Positions 60,815-64,000 of a stretch of DNA of 64,000 nt are shown one piece after another. Origin of the DNA: Candidatus Butyricimonas faecavium (lineage in GTDB: Bacteria > Bacteroidota > Bacteroidia > Bacteroidales > Marinifilaceae); NCBI GenBank assembly GCA_944321125.1, contig CALUKD010000003.1:242738-306737 (forward strand), given 5' to 3'. The number at the start of each line of letters is the position of its first letter. The first letter of the stretch is position 1. The notes beneath the pieces are model-generated. The model was given only the letters and a program-made list of their open reading frames with translations. It searched no databases and had not been told where the DNA came from. The position numbers were made by a program, and so were the translations under genes.

Positions 60815-60821
60815 ATATTTG
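60814..60821 (+). promoter_or_regulatory. rightward early promoter, -7 box (module 1)
   Basis: TATATTTG. The sequence from here to the ATG at 60866 resembles that from 61961 to 62017 (both tatatttgcatc followed by an A-rich leader). Confidence 0.65.
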
Positions 60822-60865
60822 CATCAACAAAATAATTTACCAACGCAAATATAAACATTTTATCA

Positions 60866-60940
60866 ATGGCAGCAATCATAGAAAAGCGAATTAATCGGAA
60901 AGCAACCCGAATGGGTTCTAAAAAATCAAGAGACCCGTAG
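60866..60940 (+). pseudogene. truncated relative of the 66-aa protein at 62017
   Basis: 24 codons, MAAIIEKRINRKATRMG..., aligned with MAVIIDKKINWKATLLG... of the protein at 62017, then a stop. A perfect 6-bp hairpin (gtagcg-ttg-cgctac, 60937-60951) starts at the stop codon. It may be a decayed copy, or a leader peptide ORF controlled by the hairpin. Confidence 0.5.
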
Positions 60941-60991
60941 CGTTGCGCTACCTCACGAGTTCTTTGAAATGATGATGTAAATATAAATTGT

Positions 60992-61222
60992 ATGACTATG
61001 GATAAACCAATTTGCCCATTTTGTGAATTAGAAGCAGGGAAATATTTCCCGAACCCGGAATCGGTTATCTTGTCGCTCGTTTCTGAATGCAGGGAAAGCG
61101 ATATGACCGACAAGCAGTTTGCCGAATACATTTGTAACTCGTTGGGACTTTTGACGAGAGGGAATAATCTTGTCATAAAGCCTTACGGGGATACGATTAA
61201 GCTAGTTTTTGAAAAACAGTAA
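60992..61222 (+). CDS. small protein with an N-terminal CxxC
   Basis: 76 aa (or 74 from the ATG at 60998). 'CPFCELEAGKYF' near the N-terminus could be half of a metal site. The remainder is one compact alpha-beta-like stretch. It is in the rightward early transcript of module 1, and overlaps the convergent gene at 61202 by 21 bp. Family unknown. Confidence 0.55.
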   Translation: MTMDKPICPFCELEAGKYFPNPESVILSLVSECRESDMTDKQFAEYICNSLGLLTRGNNLVIKPYGDTIKLVFEKQ

Positions 61223-61621
61223 TATCAAGGAAAGGATTAGCGTGATTAACCATGATGCGGCTTCAATGTATTTATGTAGCCGTATTATGGCTTCTTGATG
61301 CCTTATTGTTTTTTGATATTCGAGACTTTCTTTTTGGAGTCTGACAAGTTCCTGTTTTTCATTCTCTCGTTCGGTTTTCTCGTTTTCTTCTTTTTGAATT
61401 CGAGTGAATCCCCCTGCTACTATAAAGTCTTTTCCTTTTTGAGTTGAGACGCACACGTAATGGGCGGGAGACACGAGTTTCATCGAGATCTCGATCAACC
61501 CCATGGGTAATAGAGAATCATCCGCTATAGACATTTCTCTTTTCTCGTAAAGCGAGATATAGTCTTTGGCTATGATTTTGTTCAGCAAATCATCTTTTTC
61601 TTTGGCTGAATATATATCCAT
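61202..61621 (-). CDS. coiled-coil protein with C-terminal membrane anchor
   Basis: 139 aa. Charged N-terminal part, then a coiled coil (about 78-120, 'EENEKTERENEKQELVRLQKE'), then one C-terminal transmembrane helix ('AASWLITLILSLILLFF'). It follows the XRE gene at 61624 by 2 bp. A membrane-tethered partner of that regulator or an exclusion-type protein is possible, but only by position. Confidence 0.7.
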   Translation of the reverse strand: MDIYSAKEKDDLLNKIIAKDYISLYEKREMSIADDSLLPMGLIEISMKLVSPAHYVCVSTQKGKDFIVAGGFTRIQKEENEKTERENEKQELVRLQKESLEYQKTIRHQEAIIRLHKYIEAASWLITLILSLILLFFKN

Positions 61622-61623
61622 GG

Positions 61624-61902
61624 CTATTTCTTGGAAAGGTTTTCGATGGTTCTTTGTTGGCTTTCGATTATTGATAGAAGACGTTCTTTTTCTGATTTTT
61701 CTTCACAGTGGACTTCGTCAAAGAATACAGATATGGAAACATTTAGTTTCTGTGCAATAAGCTCTAAAGTTTCTACTTTCGTTGAATTTTCTCGTATAAG
61801 CTTCTGTAATCCTTGTTCGGTGATACCCAGTTCTTTAGAGAAATCTCTAATAGAAATATTTTTCTCTTTAAGGAGATGTTTTATAATCAATAAATTAGCC
61901 AT
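61624..61902 (-). CDS. XRE-type HTH regulator with coiled-coil tail (module 2)
   Basis: 92 aa. HTH at about 8-60 ('LKEKNISIRDFSKELGITEQGLQKLIRENSTKVETLELIAQKLNVSISVFF'). The tail 'SEKERLLSIIESQQRTIENL' is a short coiled coil for dimerisation. No peptidase domain, unlike the S24 repressor. It is divergent from the 66-aa protein gene with two direct repeats between them. Confidence 0.88.
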   Translation of the reverse strand: MANLLIIKHLLKEKNISIRDFSKELGITEQGLQKLIRENSTKVETLELIAQKLNVSISVFFDEVHCEEKSEKERLLSIIESQQRTIENLSKK

Positions 61903-61921
61903 ATAACATTATTTAACTACA

Positions 61922-61954
61922 AAATAGAAACTATTTGTTTGTAAATAGAAACTA
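61922..61954. promoter_or_regulatory. two direct-repeat operators of module 2
   Basis: aaatagaaacta occurs at 61922-61933 and 61943-61954, exactly 21 bp apart (two helical turns). The right copy lies just upstream of the -7 box at 61961. Likely binding sites of the XRE protein. Confidence 0.65.
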
Positions 61955-61960
61955 ATAGTA

Positions 61961-61968
61961 TATATTTG
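61961..61968 (+). promoter_or_regulatory. rightward promoter, -7 box (module 2)
   Basis: TATATTTG, 48 bp before the ATG at 62017. Confidence 0.65.
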
Positions 61969-62016
61969 CATCGTCAATAAAATATTTATCAACACAAAAG
62001 TAAAAACAAATTACTG

Positions 62017-62217
62017 ATGGCTGTAATAATAGACAAAAAAATTAACTGGAAGGCAACCCTTTTAGGTTTGGTTGTTGGAGAAGAAATGACCTTTAACAAA
62101 CCTTCAATACAAGACGTGCAAACATCTAGAACATGGTCGTCAAGATTAAAGAAAGAAGGTGTTTACACGAAAATTTCCGTAAGGGGGAGTGTTTTAACTG
62201 TCAAGAGAATCGCCTAA
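62017..62217 (+). CDS. 66-aa phage-type protein
   Basis: Small, basic, with 'SRTWSSRLKKEGVYTKISVRGSVLTVKRI', a beta-rich pattern common in short early proteins of Bacteroides phages. Function unknown. First gene of the rightward transcript of module 2. Related to the truncated ORF at 60866. Confidence 0.7.
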   Translation: MAVIIDKKINWKATLLGLVVGEEMTFNKPSIQDVQTSRTWSSRLKKEGVYTKISVRGSVLTVKRIA

Positions 62218-62229
62218 TCACTTGTAACC

Positions 62230-62781
62230 ATGAAAGAGTTTAAGAAGATAGAGTTTCAAACTGGACCAAACGGGTTCCTTCAGGTGAATCACGATGGGGT
62301 CTTGTTTGAATACAAGGAAAACGATTACGATTTCACGCAACTGGCGATGGCATGGCTAGAGGAGAACTACCCGGACGCTGTCAAGTACTTGGAAGGTAAA
62401 TTCAAAAAGAACAAGTGGAATCGAAGGTTGTTCGAGTGGAGCATTGTTACCAATTTTTTCTCTTGCAAGTGCGGGGCCTTGGATGACGAGCTAGACATCG
62501 ACGCCGAGGGTGAAATTCATGTAGAACACGTTAATTGCCCGATCAGGTCATTTTGCGATGACAAGATATGCAGGATGTTATCAAAGTACAAGCTAACGGA
62601 TGAAGAGAGCAAGGTTATCCCGCTACTCGCCGATGGAATGTCGCATGAATCAATAGGTATCATACTTGGCAAAAATGCGAACACGATTAAAAGCACGATT
62701 AACAGGGCTTGTAAAAGGTTTGAAATTCAAATGAACGGGAAAGTCCTAGTGGCTTTCTGTCGGAAAAAAGGATTGTTATAG
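62230..62781 (+). CDS. LuxR-type HTH protein with cysteine-rich N-domain
   Basis: 183 aa. The C-terminal 'LTDEESKVIPLLADGMSHESIGIILGKNANTIKSTINRACKRF' (about 121-165) is a LuxR/GerE helix-turn-helix. The N-terminal part has several cysteines (CKC about 77-79, then CPIRSFC and a further C up to about 115), perhaps a zinc site. No response-regulator receiver domain. Probably a phage early regulator. 12 bp after the preceding gene. Confidence 0.8.
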   Translation: MKEFKKIEFQTGPNGFLQVNHDGVLFEYKENDYDFTQLAMAWLEENYPDAVKYLEGKFKKNKWNRRLFEWSIVTNFFSCKCGALDDELDIDAEGEIHVEHVNCPIRSFCDDKICRMLSKYKLTDEESKVIPLLADGMSHESIGIILGKNANTIKSTINRACKRFEIQMNGKVLVAFCRKKGLL

Positions 62782-62783
62782 CC

Positions 62784-63062
62784 ATGTGTAATATAGTATT
62801 AAATAACGCCGAGAAGATCGAGTTCACGCCGGGCGAGTTGTTCCGGTTCGTGAGGGAGGTTGTTAGAACCGCCATCGAAGAGCATCACGGGGAGTACATG
62901 ACAAGGGGAGAGGCTATCGAGTTGTTGGGTAGTAGAAACAAGCTTGAGGAATACGTGAAGCTCGGGATAATAAACCCGATCAAGGGGAGTAAAAATCAAA
63001 AATGGAAATTATTGACCTCGGAAGTTTTAACCGCTAAACGCATAAAAGACAAACAATCATGA
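62784..63062 (+). CDS. MerR/excisionase-like HTH protein
   Basis: 92 aa. 'GEYMTRGEAIELLGSRNKLEEYVKLGIINPIKGSKNQKWKLLTSEVL' (about 36-83) resembles a winged-helix domain of the excisionase kind, though more divergent than the one at 51753. Two bases after the preceding stop; its stop overlaps the next start. Confidence 0.65.
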   Translation: MCNIVLNNAEKIEFTPGELFRFVREVVRTAIEEHHGEYMTRGEAIELLGSRNKLEEYVKLGIINPIKGSKNQKWKLLTSEVLTAKRIKDKQS

Positions 63063-63244
63063 AAACACACATAGCCATATTCTTCATCCTGTCGCTAGTC
63101 AGCATTTTCGGGGGCTTGTTCGGCACCACCCCTCTTGGTGATCCGGCGACGCACCAGTTGTACGTATCTGTCTTTTGCTGGTTCTTGACATTGTTGTTTG
63201 TCGAGGAGCATTTCAGGACGAGGAGTAAATCTAGGAAGTCATGA
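63059..63244 (+). CDS. small two-helix membrane protein
   Basis: 61 aa with two hydrophobic segments (about 5-24 and 34-50) and a basic tail. It overlaps both neighbours by ATGA. Holin-like size, but no lysis genes are next to it. Confidence 0.65.
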   Translation: MKTHIAIFFILSLVSIFGGLFGTTPLGDPATHQLYVSVFCWFLTLLFVEEHFRTRSKSRKS

Positions 63245-63483
63245 ACTTTATTTACGACACGGCATCGGAAGTGATGGAAGACATTAATAATGTCAAGACC
63301 ATGAGCGACGAGGAGTTTTTCAAGACTTACGCTTGGGACCCGGAAGAGAGGGGTGTTTTTCTGGGTATGTTGGAATCTGACCTTGTCAAGATGGAAGCGA
63401 GAGAAGAGGTAACCTGTCGGAAGTGGATGCACGTGGTGAATGAATGGAACGAGGAATACAATCAAGAACGCAATTTCTTTTAA
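63241..63483 (+). CDS. 80-aa acidic protein of unknown function
   Basis: Helical, acidic ('TMSDEEFFKTYAWDPEERGVFLGMLESDLVKME'). Overlaps the preceding stop by ATGA. No family recognised. An 81-bp gap follows before the DUF7666 gene. Confidence 0.65.
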   Translation: MNFIYDTASEVMEDINNVKTMSDEEFFKTYAWDPEERGVFLGMLESDLVKMEAREEVTCRKWMHVVNEWNEEYNQERNFF

Positions 63484-63564
63484 AGTGAGTAGATAATTAG
63501 CCCGGACAAAGTAGCGATACTCGAAAGGGCGAAATTTTGGAAACGAACAATAAATAACATAAAC

Positions 63565-64000
63565 ATGAAAGCGTACAAAGGATTTAATAAAGATTTCACG
63601 TGCAGAGGTTTCCAGTTCGAGGAAGGAAAGGAATACGAGGAAGAGGAGGCAGTGTTATGCGAGAAAGGTTTTCACGCCTGCACCAACCCCCTTGATGTTC
63701 TTAACTATTACAACGACGTGGAAGGCAAGTACTGCGAGGTAGAACTTGACGAGGTATCAAATGACAAAAAAGAGAATGATTCTAAAATCTGTGGCAAACG
63801 GATAAAAATAAATGCTGAAATCGGATTTGTTGGATTATTCAAGATGGGGATAGAATGGCTGAAGGAACAAACTATATTCTCGAAAAATGATACAAAAGAG
63901 TTAGAAAAATCATCGGGTAATTACGCAAAGATCGGGTCATCGGGTGATGACGCACAGATCGGGTCATCGGGTGATGACGCACAGATCGGGTCATCGGGTG
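63565..64000 (+). CDS. DUF7666-type protein with tandem-repeat C-terminus (partial)
   Basis: ATG at 63565; at least 145 codons, cut by the window end. The N-terminus 'MKAYKGFNKDFTCRGFQFEEGK' and 'CEKGFHACTNPLDVLNYY' are the pattern of DUF7666, a phage/prophage domain. From about residue 115 the sequence becomes 9-residue repeats IGSSGDDAQ, preceded by a degenerate SSGNYAK unit. Such G-x-x-A-x-I-G-S-S repeats in this family suggest a beta-helix. Function unknown; perhaps a tail or surface-adhesion protein, or one secreted by the lysogen. Confidence 0.8.
   Translation, partial: MKAYKGFNKDFTCRGFQFEEGKEYEEEEAVLCEKGFHACTNPLDVLNYYNDVEGKYCEVELDEVSNDKKENDSKICGKRIKINAEIGFVGLFKMGIEWLKEQTIFSKNDTKELEKSSGNYAKIGSSGDDAQIGSSGDDAQIGSSG
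63931..64000 (+). repeat. exact 27-nt tandem repeat reaching the window edge
   Basis: Two full identical 27-nt copies (63931-63957 and 63958-63984) and 16 bases of a third, in frame with the DUF7666 gene. The array continues outside the window. Confidence 0.85.

Larger units (their letters stand above)
57306..64000. mobile_element. prophage-like element, left end only
   Basis: Begins where the tRNA-Leu anticodon stem is interrupted and extends past the window. It contains an ORF6N protein, a CI-like small regulator, an Ig-like lipoprotein, an S24 repressor, a second XRE module and a rightward series of small overlapping genes including a DUF7666 protein. No integrase or structural gene is seen in this part. 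Temperate phage is the best reading. Confidence 0.65.

Noticed and set aside
60796..61176. 126-codon minus-strand frame
   Set aside because: It is antisense to the rightward early genes and runs through the promoter and operators of module 1.
63907..64000. CRISPR array
   Set aside because: The repeats are directly adjacent, without spacers, and in frame with a coding sequence.

Overview
The window is from a member of the Bacteroidetes, almost certainly order Bacteroidales. The support is direct: promoters of the TTTG / TAnnTTTG type, SusC/SusD pairs, FecR/ECF-sigma regulators, DUF4252, DUF4843 and PKD-like lipoproteins, and a Gram-negative Kdo transferase. The density of ECF/FecR/SusCD/TlpA loci suggests Odoribacteraceae (for example Butyricimonas), but the genus is only an inference.

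Layout. 1-20 kb is mostly ordinary chromosome: a DUF4252 protein, Kdo transferase (waaA), an S37-type peptidase, a DUF2059 protein, two MATE exporters, a TonB receptor/HAD/unknown operon, tRNA-Leu(CAA), a BASS-family transporter, a PepSY-like protein, an AraC regulator divergent from a Bcr/CflA exporter, mtnA and clpB. 20-34.5 kb is uptake locus A: ECF sigma, FecR, SusC (with STN signalling domain), SusD, a metallohydrolase-like lipoprotein without its HExxH motif, a helical protein, a gingipain-like cysteine peptidase and three thioredoxin-fold proteins. 34.9-48.1 kb is uptake locus B: a sigma gene divergent from FecR, SusC, SusD, DUF4843 and PKD-like lipoproteins, two more thioredoxin-fold proteins and a VCBS-repeat protein with a DsbD-alpha-like C-terminus. 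In both loci the substrate is probably sensed by the STN domain of SusC, relayed to FecR, and turned into transcription by the ECF sigma factor. The thiol-redox proteins and the cysteine peptidase suggest a disulfide-containing polypeptide substrate rather than a glycan; that is inference.

48.8-64 kb is accessory DNA at a tRNA-Leu(TAA) gene. The first element (about 49371-57248, 7.9 kb) is bounded by 14-bp copies of the tRNA 3' end. It carries a tyrosine integrase, an excisionase-like protein, a gene II/X-type rolling-circle replication protein flanked by near-identical direct repeats, and a cargo lipoprotein joining a BACON-like domain to a SusD-like domain behind a structured leader. Just beyond it the tRNA is broken in its anticodon stem, and a second, prophage-like element starts and runs off the window. 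This one holds an S24 repressor, an ORF6N protein, an Ig-like lipoprotein, a second XRE control module built like the first, small early genes and a DUF7666 protein entering an exact 27-nt tandem repeat at the window edge.
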